From Saprospiraceae bacterium (GTDB lineage Bacteria; Bacteroidota; Bacteroidia; Chitinophagales; Saprospiraceae): a stretch of DNA of 64,000 bases. Under the pieces are notes generated by a model. That model had not been told where the DNA came from and searched no databases. It worked only from the letters and a program-made list of their open reading frames with translations. This document shows, piece after piece, positions 44,707 through 52,592 of the stretch. Every line of letters begins with the position of its first letter. Position 1 is the first letter of the stretch. Where the stretch lies: positions 945,501 to 1,009,500 of the forward strand of contig JAHBTU010000001.1 in assembly GCA_019638455.1 (NCBI GenBank). Reading direction: 5' to 3'. Made by a program: the position numbers and the translations under genes.

Positions 44707-44796
44707 TTGTCATGTGTAAGCATCCGTCCGCTCTACGTCGAGAAAAGCCGCGCGCGACAGCCTGCGTAGATTGGACAGATGTTTACAACATGACAA
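44707..44796. repeat. R5 hairpin element, copy 3
   Basis: TTGTCATG and CATGACAA form the outer arms, with an interior resembling copy 2 (GTAAGCATCCGTCCG, then GGACAGATGTTTAC). It lies 47 bp after the toxin gene. Confidence 0.8.
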
Positions 44797-45080
44797 AGGA
44801 AAAATAATCACCGTCGTTTGGCTGCTCACTCCGTCGCTTGATGTCGGCAGGGACGCCGACAACAGTAGAGTCGAAATTCAAACATACCCCGACAATAACT
44901 ATTTTCATAATACTCATCCAATGGTTTGTGAAGAATTTGAGTAGTGACAAAATGACTTTATTTTTTGAATTTCAACACCTTGAAGGCACTCGTGACGTAG
45001 TTGGAGTGAGCGTTGATATTTTTATGCACAGTTGGGAAATATAGAAACCTACAAAAAAATAAGTGAATTATGGCTCACAC

Positions 45081-45260
45081 TATAGTCAACGCAAATCAGC
45101 CCCGTCCGCTTCACTTCGCTGGACAAGCCCCTGAATACAGGGTCTGACAAGGTGGTTTTGAACGAACGGTGCTCGCAATCCTTTGGAAATCATGCAAAGC
45201 AATCAAGGAAATCCCTGCCTTGCCAACGGGCAGATTCAAATCCTCTTTAATCTGGGTATA
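45081..45260 (+). repeat. R1 repeat, copy 5 (180 bp)
   Basis: Runs from TATAGTCAACGCAAATCAG to AATCTGGGTATA. Full-length subtype. Confidence 0.9.
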
Positions 45261-45374
45261 ATACTGCATTGATAGGTGCTGCCGGACCTCGCCAAGCGCG
45301 AAAACATCGCATGAAGCAAACTCTTAAAGAACCAATCCACTCATTCACTCACTCGCACATTCACTCAATAAAAA

Positions 45375-45971
45375 ATGAATAGAAGAGAACTTCTCCAACG
45401 CACATCCCTCCTCATCGGCGGCAGCCTGCTCGGCGCCGACAGCCTGCTGGCAAAAAACATCAACTGGGACGCCCTCGACAACTTGCCCGAAGATTACGCG
45501 GGCATCGGCTTGTTCAGCAAAAGTCAAATCAAACTCATGAACGAAGTGGCCGACACCATCATCCCCACAACCGACACGCCGGGCGCGAAGGCTGCCAAAG
45601 TCGGGCAGTTCATGGCCGTCATGGTGAGCGACTGCTACGAACCCGACGACCAAAAACGCTTCATGGACGGCCTCGCCACTTTGGAATCTGAGTGCCAAAA
45701 ACGATACGGCAAAAAGTCGTTCACGAAACTCTCGTCCGCACAACGCACTGAGTTTCTGACCGCTGTGGACAAGGAACGCCGGGAATTTCAGAAAAACAAA
45801 AAGAAGCGGGAAGACCCGAATCACTACTTTCAGGCATTCAAAGACCTCGCGCTGTGGGGCTATTTCACCTCCGAAATCGGCGCGACACAGGCGCTGCGCT
45901 TCGTCGAATATCCCGGCAAATACACGACGGTTGACTACAAAAAAGGCGACCGAGCATGGGGAGGGTTTTGA
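45375..45971 (+). CDS. Gluconate 2-dehydrogenase subunit 3 family protein
   Basis: A 198-aa protein with an N-terminal Tat-like sequence (MNRRELLQRTSLLIGGSLLG) and the subunit 3 domain over residues about 45-190 (LFSKSQIKLMNEVADTIIPTTDTPGAKAAKVGQFM, and a GYFTSEIGATQALRF motif near the end). It acts as the maturation or export partner of the GMC flavoprotein encoded at 42213-43889, to which it is normally adjacent; here a toxin-antitoxin pair and repeats separate them. The stop codon TGA at 45969-45971 is part of the first unit of an 8-bp minisatellite that follows without a gap. Confidence 0.85.
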   Translation: MNRRELLQRTSLLIGGSLLGADSLLAKNINWDALDNLPEDYAGIGLFSKSQIKLMNEVADTIIPTTDTPGAKAAKVGQFMAVMVSDCYEPDDQKRFMDGLATLESECQKRYGKKSFTKLSSAQRTEFLTAVDKERREFQKNKKKREDPNHYFQAFKDLALWGYFTSEIGATQALRFVEYPGKYTTVDYKKGDRAWGGF

Positions 45972-46505
45972 GGTTTGAGGGTTTGAAGGTTTGAAGGTTT
46001 GAGGGTTTGAAGGTTTGAAGGTTTCTGGTTTGAAGGTTTGAAGGTTTGAGGGTTTGAAGGTTTGAAGGTTTGAAGGTTTGAGGGTTTGAAGGTTTGAGGG
46101 TTTGAAGGTTGGAAGGTTTGAGGGTTTGAAGGTTTGAAGGTTGGAGGGTTTGAAGGTTTGAGGGTTGGAGGGTTTGAAGGTTTGAAGGTTGGAGGGTTGG
46201 AGGGTTGGAGGGTTTGAAGGTTGGAGGGTTTGAAGGTTGGAGGGTTGGAGGGTTTGAAGGTTGGAGGGTTGGAGGGTTGGAGGGTTTGAAGGTTGGAGGG
46301 TTTGAAGGTTTGAGGGTTTGAAGGTTTGAAGGTTTGAGGGTTGGAGGGTTTGAAGGTTTGAGGGTTTGAAGGTTTGAGGGTTTGAAGGTTTGAGGGTTGG
46401 AAGGTTTCTGGTTTGAAGGTTTCTGGTTTGAAGGTTGGAAGGCTTGTCCGGCCAAGCGGAGCGGACGGAGTTTGAGGGTTTGGAGGTTTCTGGTTGGAAG
46501 GTTGT
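45966..46505 (+). repeat. Left minisatellite arm, 8-bp units GGTTTGAA/GGTTGGAG (about 540 bp)
   Basis: About 60 tandem copies of GGTT(T/G)GA(A/G), with a few GGTTTCT interruptions. The array starts inside the stop codon of the subunit 3 gene and contains one non-repeat module at 46441-46471 (beginning GGCTTGTCCGGCCAAGC). The same array and module occur inverted at 47018-47335, forming arms of a giant hairpin around the four-helix gene. On the minus strand it reads without stop as a PSNLQT-like repeat, which is not a gene. Confidence 0.9.
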
Positions 46506-46560
46506 TCCTGAGAGGATTTCTTCTTCGGGAGTTTTTTAATTTTTTAAAAATCAGCTGATT

Positions 46561-47007
46561 ATGACATTCAAATCCTTTGAAGAAATCGAGGCGTGGCAGT
46601 TGGCGAGAGAAATGTGCAGGATAGTCGGGCACTTGACCGCAAAGGAAGAATTTTCGAAGGATTGGGAATTGCGAAAGCAGATACGCAATGCCTCCGGTCG
46701 TGTGATGGATTGCATCGCAGAAGGGTTTGAAAGAGGGCAAAACAACGAATTCAGAAACTTTTTGGGCATTTCAAAAGGTTCATGCGGCGAAGTTCGCTCA
46801 CAAGGCTATCGCGCTTTGGACAAAGAATTTATTTCCGAAGATGAGCGGCGCGAACTTGACAATATGGCTAAACGAACCGCAGCGGCTATTCAGGGGCTGA
46901 TTGATTACCTGAACAGAACCGAATTTCGAGGGCAACGCTACAAAAAAAAACCACCTAAAAACACAGGTGACGAATTCTTTCCCGACACACCACCAAAAGG
47001 TATTTAA
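46561..47007 (+). CDS. Four-helix-bundle protein (S23/23S rRNA-intervening-sequence family)
   Basis: A 148-aa protein of the four-helix bundle family first known from 23S rRNA intervening sequences (TIGR02436-like; related in fold to the Avd protein of diversity-generating retroelements). Characteristic positions are visible: FEEIEAWQLAREMCRIVG (residues about 6-23), IRNASGRVMDCIAEGFERG (about 42-60), NFLGISKGSCGEVRSQGYRA (about 66-85). The C-terminus is basic and unstructured (YKKKPPKNTGDEF). The function is unknown; nucleic acid binding is suspected. It stands alone in the loop between two inverted 8-bp arrays. Upstream is a T-rich stretch and no clear promoter. Confidence 0.85.
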   Translation: MTFKSFEEIEAWQLAREMCRIVGHLTAKEEFSKDWELRKQIRNASGRVMDCIAEGFERGQNNEFRNFLGISKGSCGEVRSQGYRALDKEFISEDERRELDNMAKRTAAAIQGLIDYLNRTEFRGQRYKKKPPKNTGDEFFPDTPPKGI

Positions 47008-47017
47008 CAAAACCCTC

Positions 47018-47335
47018 CAACTCCGTCCGCTCCGCTTGGCCGGACAAGCCTTCCAACCTTCAAACCTTCAAACCAGAAACCTTCCAACCCTCCAACCCTC
47101 CAACCCTCCAACCCTCCAACCTTCAAACCCTCCAACCTTCAAACCCTCAAACCTTCAAACCTTCAAACCTTCAAACCCTCCAACCCTCCAACCCTCCAAC
47201 CTTCAAACCCTCCAACCCTCCAACCTTCAAACCCTCCAACCCTCAAACCTTCAAACCCTCCAACCCTCCAACCCTCAAACCCTCCAACCTTCAAACCTTC
47301 AAACCTTCAAACCCTCAAACCCTCCAACCCTCAAA
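47018..47335 (-). repeat. Right minisatellite arm, inverted 8-bp units (about 320 bp)
   Basis: Units read CCTTCAAA/CCCTCCAA on the plus strand, the reverse complement of the left arm. The module at 47020-47050 is the exact reverse complement of 46441-46471, and the identity continues to about 47 bases (46425-46471 against 47020-47066). The array ends in the stop codon of the epimerase gene (TGA inside GGTTTGAG on the minus strand). Confidence 0.9.
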
Positions 47336-48332
47336 CCACCTGAAACCCATGCACGTACGGGTCGTCGTCGTCGAAAATAATGTGATTGAACCCGTGAACA
47401 ATCGCCCAGCCTTCAATGCTGGGCACAATGGCCGGGCGGCCTGCCAAGGTCGTTTCTTCTTCTATTCGGCCTATGAACTGCGAGCCGATGATGCTCTCGT
47501 GAATGAACTCCTGACCCAGTTTTAGTTTCCCTTTCGCGTGCCACTGCGCCATGCGTGCCGAAGTCCCGGTACCGCAAGGCGAGCGGTCAATCGCTTTGTC
47601 GCCGTAAAAAACGGCGTTGCGGGCTGTCGCGTTGGCGCTCATGGTTTTACCCGTCCACTGTACATGGCTCATGCCTGAAATCGTCGGGTTTTCGGGGTGA
47701 ACGAACGAGTGTTTTTCATTGATTTTTTGACGGATTTCCCGTGCCCACGCGACGAGTTGTTCCGCCGTGAAATGCTCCATACCGGGGAAATTTTCCTGTG
47801 GGTCAATGATGCCGTAGAAATTGCCGCCGTAGGCCACATCAAGTTTCAGCCTTCCCAACCCCGAACATTTGACTTCGATGTTTTCGGAGTGCAAAAACGA
47901 CTTTACATTCCTGATTTTCACCGACTTAACTTTTTTCCCTTCCTGCTTATACTCAGCCAAAATTTCCCCAGCAGGAACTTCAAGTTTTAAAAAACCGGGC
48001 TGCTTTGGCACTACTAAACCCTGCTCAATGGCGACAGTGACCGTGCCGATGGTGCCATGCCCGCACATGGGCAGACAGCCGCTTGTTTCGATGAAAAGGA
48101 TGCCCACGTCGTTCGCCGGGTCACTCGGCGGGTAGAGGATGCTGCCCGACATCATGTCGTGACCGCGTGGTTCGAACATGAGTCCATGCCGAATCCAATC
48201 AAAATCGCGCAGGAAATGCTGGCGCTTTTCGCTCATGTTGGCGCCTTCGAGCGCCGGGCCGCCGCCCGCGACGACGCGCACGGGGTTGCCACAGGTGTGG
48301 GCATCAATGCAGAAGAAAGATTTGATAGCCAA
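47331..48332 (-). CDS. 4-hydroxyproline 2-epimerase (proline racemase family)
   Basis: A 333-aa cofactor-independent isomerase of the proline racemase family. Both catalytic cysteines are present: Cys90 in MCGHGTIG and Cys253 in DRSPCGTGTSAR. Two cysteines point to racemase or epimerase rather than the trans-3-hydroxyproline dehydratase, which has Thr at the second site. It probably interconverts trans-4-hydroxy-L-proline and cis-4-hydroxy-D-proline, in the cytoplasm. The usual partner genes (D-hydroxyproline oxidase, deaminase) are absent, so this copy stands alone. Its stop codon TGA at 47331-47333 is part of the first minisatellite unit. An R4 repeat lies 31 bp upstream of the start. Confidence 0.85.
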   Translation of the reverse strand: MAIKSFFCIDAHTCGNPVRVVAGGGPALEGANMSEKRQHFLRDFDWIRHGLMFEPRGHDMMSGSILYPPSDPANDVGILFIETSGCLPMCGHGTIGTVTVAIEQGLVVPKQPGFLKLEVPAGEILAEYKQEGKKVKSVKIRNVKSFLHSENIEVKCSGLGRLKLDVAYGGNFYGIIDPQENFPGMEHFTAEQLVAWAREIRQKINEKHSFVHPENPTISGMSHVQWTGKTMSANATARNAVFYGDKAIDRSPCGTGTSARMAQWHAKGKLKLGQEFIHESIIGSQFIGRIEEETTLAGRPAIVPSIEGWAIVHGFNHIIFDDDDPYVHGFQVV

Positions 48333-48363
48333 AATCCGGTGATTTGTTGATTCGGTTATTTGT

Positions 48364-48468
48364 TATGCCTTGATTTGCTAGGATTTGTCAGTTCACCATG
48401 CTCGCTCTCCTTGATTTTGAGCAGATTGCGCTTTCATCCATGCCCAAAACCTGGCGGCGCGAAGTATA
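48364..48468 (+). repeat. R4 repeat, copy 2 (105 bp)
   Basis: Begins TATGCCTTGATTTGCTAGGA and ends GAAGTATA. Full-length form; the same length as the copy at 59457. Confidence 0.85.
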
Positions 48469-48474
48469 GTCTGG

Positions 48475-49695
48475 TTATTTCACTCGTTCGAACAAAGCCA
48501 TGTAGAATCCGTCAAAACCTTCGTCGTGGGGTAAAATTCTTTTTTCTTCCAGCAATTTGAAGTTTCCGCCTGCCTCACTCGCCAAGAATGTCTCTATTTG
48601 TTCTTGGTTTTCCGAAGGCAATATGCTGCAAGTGGCATAGACCATGCGCCCGCCGGGCTTCAGGATGGGGCTGTACGCTTGCAGGATGTCTTGTTGCATC
48701 ACGCGCAGATTGTCAATGGATTCGGAAGTGAGTTTCCATTTTGCGTCGGGGTTGCGGCGCAGCACGCCGAGGCCGCTGCACGGCACATCAAGCAGCAGGC
48801 AGTCAGCAGAACCGTATAGCCGTTTGATAATTTTGCGATTTTCGATAGGGCGGGTTTCGATGTTGGTGGCTCCGGCGCGGCGGGCGCGGTGTCGGAGCTC
48901 CTCCAACTTCCATGCGTGGGTGTCGAGCGCGATGAGGCTGCCGCGATTTTGCATGAGGGCGGCGAGGTGGAGCGTTTTGCCGCCGCCCCCTGCACAAGCG
49001 TCCACGACACGCATCCCGGGGGCGGGGGCAAGCATGAGCGCAACTTGCTGACTGCTATAATCCTGCACCTCGAAAAAACCGCTTTTGAAGGCTTTGGTCT
49101 GGAACACGTTTTGGCGACGAGCCAATAGCAAGGCATCGGCATCGCCTACTGGAAGTGTCTCTACGCCTTCGTCGCGCAAGGTTTTTTGCAAGGCGGTGCG
49201 GTCGGTTTTCAGGCGGTTGGCACGGAGCACGACTTGGGTGGGCTGATTGAGCGCGGCGAGCGTGTCGTCCCAAAGGGGGCCGAGTTCGCGGCTGCCCATT
49301 TCGTCGAGCCAATCGGGGATGCTTTCGCGGAGCGCCCTGATGTGTTGGGTTTGTTCCAACTTGCTTTTTATCTCGTTCGCTTTCAGTGTTTTGAATTCTG
49401 TCCAGTCGGGTAGGGGAGTGTCGTTTTTCACCAAGTGTACGCCGATGGTTTTCCAAAAATCAACTTCGGAAAAAGGCATTTTTCCCAAAACTTCGCAGTA
49501 GAGGCGATAGTGTCGAACGACTTCGTAGGTGGTCTCGGCGATGAACGCACGGTCGCGGCTGCCTGCTTTGGGGTTTTGTTTGAGCATCTTTTCGATGACT
49601 TTGTCGGCGTGGCGATTTTCCCTAAAAATACTTAGTAGCGCCTGTGCGACGGCGCGGACGAGGAGGGGGTGAAGTCTGGTTGGATGGTGCTGCAC
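48475..49695 (-). CDS. 16S rRNA m5C967-type methyltransferase (RsmB/NOL1 family)
   Basis: A 406-aa SAM-dependent RNA m5C methyltransferase. The NusB-like N-terminal RNA-binding part (about 1-140) precedes the Rossmann catalytic domain. Motifs: PGMRVVDACAGGGGKTLHLA (SAM site, about 228-247), LLDVPCSGLGVLRRNPDAKW with the motif IV Cys, and YATCSILPSENQ with the catalytic motif VI Cys. It methylates a cytosine in 16S rRNA. The start is GTG at 49695, directly abutting the stop of the preceding gene (TAA at 49696-49698), so the two are co-translated. Confidence 0.9.
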   Translation of the reverse strand: MQHHPTRLHPLLVRAVAQALLSIFRENRHADKVIEKMLKQNPKAGSRDRAFIAETTYEVVRHYRLYCEVLGKMPFSEVDFWKTIGVHLVKNDTPLPDWTEFKTLKANEIKSKLEQTQHIRALRESIPDWLDEMGSRELGPLWDDTLAALNQPTQVVLRANRLKTDRTALQKTLRDEGVETLPVGDADALLLARRQNVFQTKAFKSGFFEVQDYSSQQVALMLAPAPGMRVVDACAGGGGKTLHLAALMQNRGSLIALDTHAWKLEELRHRARRAGATNIETRPIENRKIIKRLYGSADCLLLDVPCSGLGVLRRNPDAKWKLTSESIDNLRVMQQDILQAYSPILKPGGRMVYATCSILPSENQEQIETFLASEAGGNFKLLEEKRILPHDEGFDGFYMALFERVK

Positions 49696-50211
49696 TTAAT
49701 CTTCCTTTTTCCGCACGGTGGCGAAGGTGGCGAGCATTTTTTGGTACAGGCGCTCGTGTTGGGATTTGGGATATACTGCGTTGATATTGAGGGTGCTGAG
49801 TTTGTCCCATGAGCGGATGTACATAATGCCGTAGAAATGTTCTTGCTCCGGCTCGTCGGCAGGTGGGGTTGCTTCGGTGACCATCAAGTAGCCTGCAAGC
49901 CCATTAACGGACATGGTATCTTTTGAAATCAACTTGATGTCGTCTGGCATCGTGATTTCCATAAAATCCGCCAATACGCGCTCGTAAGGTGCTGGCAAGG
50001 CCGAGCAGACCAATTTGGCGCGTGTTGTTTCTTCTTCCCAGCCTTGCTCTGTCGCTGTAAAAGTGGCATCGGGTGCCGCTATTTCAAACTTCATGCTAAA
50101 AATAGCCAGCATTTTCTCTGCGGTCATTTCCTCTTCCTGTCCGCAAACGGCCAAGCAGAGGCACAACAGCAGAGGGGCAATTATCAACTGTTTGACTAAA
50201 AAGTTTTTCAT
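49696..50211 (-). CDS. Exported hypothetical protein upstream of rsmB
   Basis: A 171-aa protein with a signal peptide (MKNFLVKQLIIAPLLLCLCL, cleavage probably before QEEE). The mature part is alternating strands and helices, with an EHFYGIMYIRSWDKLSTLN segment near the end. I do not recognise a family. The start at 50211 was chosen over 50232 because it begins the signal peptide. Its stop codon touches the GTG start of the methyltransferase gene. Confidence 0.65.
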   Translation of the reverse strand: MKNFLVKQLIIAPLLLCLCLAVCGQEEEMTAEKMLAIFSMKFEIAAPDATFTATEQGWEEETTRAKLVCSALPAPYERVLADFMEITMPDDIKLISKDTMSVNGLAGYLMVTEATPPADEPEQEHFYGIMYIRSWDKLSTLNINAVYPKSQHERLYQKMLATFATVRKKED

Positions 50212-50226
50212 TGAAATTGTGATTTT

Positions 50227-50500
50227 TAACATGATTCGACGGGTTTTGTCGGATGAGCATGATTGATGTCTTGTAAAAACTTAGCCAGCCTCCAAACGCA
50301 GAGGACTCGGATGACAGCCTTATATGTTTTGACAGGATTTACAAGATTTACAGGAATAGATGAGGCGGCTTCGCAGCGAAAAATCCTGTAAATCTTGCAA
50401 ATCCTGTCAAAATTCAATGTCTGTTGTTCTGCCTAAGTTTTTACGATGTCTTTGATTTTGAGCAGGGTTACGGTTGTAACCATGTTGAAAAAAACGTCGT
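50227..50500 (+). repeat. R4 repeat, copy 3, interrupted by the R2 MITE
   Basis: The left part (ATGATTCGACGGGTTTTGTCGGATGAG...GATTGATGTC, approximately 50227-50270) and the right part (TTTGATTTTGAGCAGG, from 50452) together reconstruct the R4 core seen at 59490-59520. The join is the MITE with its 6-bp target duplication. Confidence 0.65.
50272..50445 (-). mobile_element. R2 MITE-like element, copy 2 (174 bp)
   Basis: Terminal repeats TGTAAAAACTTAG (50272-50284) and CTAAGTTTTTACG (50433-50445, one mismatch), flanked by the direct repeat ATGTCT (50266-50271 and 50446-50451). The internal part is inverted relative to copy 1 (GCCTCCAAACGCAGAGG here against CTCTGCGTTTGGGGGC there). It is inserted in an R4 copy. 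Confidence 0.85.
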
Positions 50501-50514
50501 GCTGAATTCGCAAA

Positions 50515-52479
50515 TCAACCTTTCCACCGCACGAACGCTTCCATTGCCTCGTATTCCGCCAGGCCGAGTGCTCGGTAAGTGTTGGCAGTTTCCTTGTTGC
50601 GGTATTCTGCTCGCTGCCAGAACTCTCGGTCGTCGCCACCGGGGAATGGCGGATGGTCTTTTTGGCTTTGGTGCATGAAAATCGCCTGCCGCTTGCGGCG
50701 CAGCTGTTGTGGACTCATCGGCACAGCCATTTCGATTTCATGGACGGCCCATTCGTGCCATGCGCCTCGGTAGAGCCAAAGCCAACAGTCTTTTATCCAA
50801 GATTCATTTTCGAGCTGTTGGTATGCGCCGAAAATGGCATCAAGGCAGACCCTGTGGGTGCCGTGTGGGTCGGCCAAGTCACCCGCGGCATACACTTGGT
50901 GTGGTTTTACGCGCAACATCAAGTCCGCAATGATGCGAATATCCTCCTCGCCAAGCGGTTTTTTGCGGGTGCGCCCTGTTTCGTAAAATGGCATATCGAG
51001 GAAATGAATGAACTCGTCGGCCAGCCCTGTGAACCGAGCGCCCGCACGGGCCTCGCCCCGGCGTATCAATCCTTTGATGCTTCGTACTTCGGGGCTGTCA
51101 GCATCGCCGGAATGTTTGTTCCGCAAAAAATGAATGACGCGCTCATAGCGTTGGCGCTCTGCGTCGCTGACGCTGCCGTGATGTTCGGAAAACTCGAGCA
51201 TGAATTCCGCGTAGCGCAGCGCATCATAGTCGTGCACCGCAATGTTGCCGGAAGTCTGATATGCCACATGCACCTCATGTCCTTGGTCCACCAGACGCTG
51301 AAAGGTGCCGCCCATCGAAATCACGTCGTCGTCGGGGTGGGGGCTGAAGATGATGACTCGCTTTTGGGCAGGTTTGGCTCGTTCGGGGCGGTTGCTGTCG
51401 TCGGCGTTGGGCTTGCCGCCGGGCCACCCCGTAATGGTGCGTTGCAGGCGGTTGAAAATGCGTATATTCAGTTCATAAGGTTTGGCCTCCTCTATAATCA
51501 ACTCGCTGAGACCGTGTTCGTTGTAGTCTTCATCGGTGAGTTTCAGGATGGGCTTGCCAGTCTGTTGTGAGAGCCAGACGACTGCTTTGCAAATCAAATC
51601 GTCCGTCCAATTGCAGATACCAGCCAGCCATGGAGACTTCATTTTGGTCAGGTCGCTTGCTGCACTTTTGTCCAAAATCACCTTCACGTTGGGGTGTTTT
51701 TGCAAAAACGAGGCGGGCACCGAATTGCTGATGTCGCCCTCGATGGCTTGTTGGATGATGCTGGCCTTGTGAGGTCCCCAAGCCATCAGATAGACCGTGC
51801 GAGCCTTGAATATGCTGCCCACGCCCATCGTGATGGCGCGGTATGGCACATCATCCTCGCTCTGAAAATCCTTGATGGCATCGTGGCGCGTGAGGTGGTC
51901 GAGTCGTACCATGCGGGTCGGCGATGTTTCCCAAGCGCCCGGCTCGTTGAAGCCGATATGTCCTGTGCGGCCAATGCCAAGCAATTGGATATCAATGCCT
52001 CCGGCGAGGTCTATCAACTTTTCGTAGCGTTCGCAATATGTCGCCACTTGCTCCATAGGCAAAGTGCCGTCGGGGACGTGAATGTTTTCCGGCTTGATGT
52101 CCACATGGTCGAAAAGATACTCGTGCATGAAGCGCCAGTAGCTCTGTTGCGCCTCTTTGGGCATGGGGTAATACTCGTCGAGATTGAACGTGACCACATT
52201 CTGAAAACTAAGCCCTTCCTCCTTGTGCAGCCGCACCAATTCTTCATACACTTTGATGGGGGTGCTACCGGTAGCCAGCCCCAACACGATTTTTTCGCCT
52301 TCCTGCTGGCGCTGCCGGATGGCCAATTCGATGGAGCGGGCTACCGAGCGGGCGGCATCAATGGCATCGTCCCAGATTTTCACGGGCATTTTTTCGTAGC
52401 TTTTGAGCTCGTATTTCAGGTAGCCGGGAGAGGTTTTGTCTTTGGTAGTGGGCGTTGTGGCAGCAGCGGAGGTAGGCAT
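50515..52479 (-). CDS. nagB: Glucosamine-6-phosphate deaminase fused to a PIG-L/LmbE deacetylase domain
   Basis: A 654-aa bifunctional-type protein found in Bacteroidota. The N-terminal NagB domain (about residues 40-320) has LGLATGSTPIKVYEELVRLH, NLDEYYPMP and LLGIGRTGHIGFNEPGAWET. It converts glucosamine-6-phosphate to fructose-6-phosphate and ammonia. The C-terminal PIG-L/LmbE deacetylase-like domain (about 370-600) has IFSPHPDDDVISMGGTF, whose HPDD is the zinc site, and a later RKKPLGEEDI segment. The coupling of deacetylation and deamination is a proposed reason for the fusion. A promoter lies just upstream. No other amino-sugar genes are in the window. Confidence 0.85.
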   Translation of the reverse strand: MPTSAAATTPTTKDKTSPGYLKYELKSYEKMPVKIWDDAIDAARSVARSIELAIRQRQQEGEKIVLGLATGSTPIKVYEELVRLHKEEGLSFQNVVTFNLDEYYPMPKEAQQSYWRFMHEYLFDHVDIKPENIHVPDGTLPMEQVATYCERYEKLIDLAGGIDIQLLGIGRTGHIGFNEPGAWETSPTRMVRLDHLTRHDAIKDFQSEDDVPYRAITMGVGSIFKARTVYLMAWGPHKASIIQQAIEGDISNSVPASFLQKHPNVKVILDKSAASDLTKMKSPWLAGICNWTDDLICKAVVWLSQQTGKPILKLTDEDYNEHGLSELIIEEAKPYELNIRIFNRLQRTITGWPGGKPNADDSNRPERAKPAQKRVIIFSPHPDDDVISMGGTFQRLVDQGHEVHVAYQTSGNIAVHDYDALRYAEFMLEFSEHHGSVSDAERQRYERVIHFLRNKHSGDADSPEVRSIKGLIRRGEARAGARFTGLADEFIHFLDMPFYETGRTRKKPLGEEDIRIIADLMLRVKPHQVYAAGDLADPHGTHRVCLDAIFGAYQQLENESWIKDCWLWLYRGAWHEWAVHEIEMAVPMSPQQLRRKRQAIFMHQSQKDHPPFPGGDDREFWQRAEYRNKETANTYRALGLAEYEAMEAFVRWKG

Positions 52480-52523
52480 CTTAACGGTGAATTTGTTGAC
52501 GACAAGGTGTTAACATTCGGGGT

Positions 52524-52531
52524 CAAATGTA
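52524..52531 (-). promoter_or_regulatory. -7 element of the NagB fusion gene
   Basis: TACATTTG on the minus strand fits TAnnTTTG, 45 bases before the ATG at 52479. The upstream -33 region is T-rich but has no clear TTTG. Confidence 0.5.
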
Positions 52532-52592
52532 GTGCGTGTTTGGGTCTGGAAAAAGAATTTTGCGCGGCTGAGGAGAATGTTGCGGCCCTGCT

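Larger units (their letters stand above)
44660..45374. other. 715-bp gap holding R5 and R1 repeats
   Basis: R5 copy 3 (44707-44796) is followed by about 280 bp with no convincing gene, including a short hairpin GTCGGC/GCCGAC near 44845, then R1 copy 5 (45081-45260) and the leader of the subunit 3 gene. No gene is supported on either strand. Confidence 0.6.
50212..50514. other. 303-bp gap with a nested repeat structure
   Basis: Holds an R4 copy split by an R2 MITE (50272-50445), preceded by part of an R4 copy (from about 50227) and followed by its continuation (50446 to about 50500). No gene. Confidence 0.65.

Noticed and set aside
44838..45044. A 68-codon frame after the toxin gene
   Set aside because: No family, no convincing ribosome site, and AT-rich composition typical of non-coding sequence; it was not counted as a gene.
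45865..46740. A 291-codon minus-strand frame with PSNLQT repeats, and a similar plus-strand frame at 46967-47380
   Set aside because: An 8-bp repeat without stop codons on one strand is open in all three frames of that strand. The frames run into neighbouring genes and have no start signal; the repeat is better explained as DNA structure.
46561..47007. The four-helix gene as part of a diversity-generating retroelement
   Set aside because: No reverse transcriptase, template or variable repeat is present; only the fold resemblance to Avd remains.
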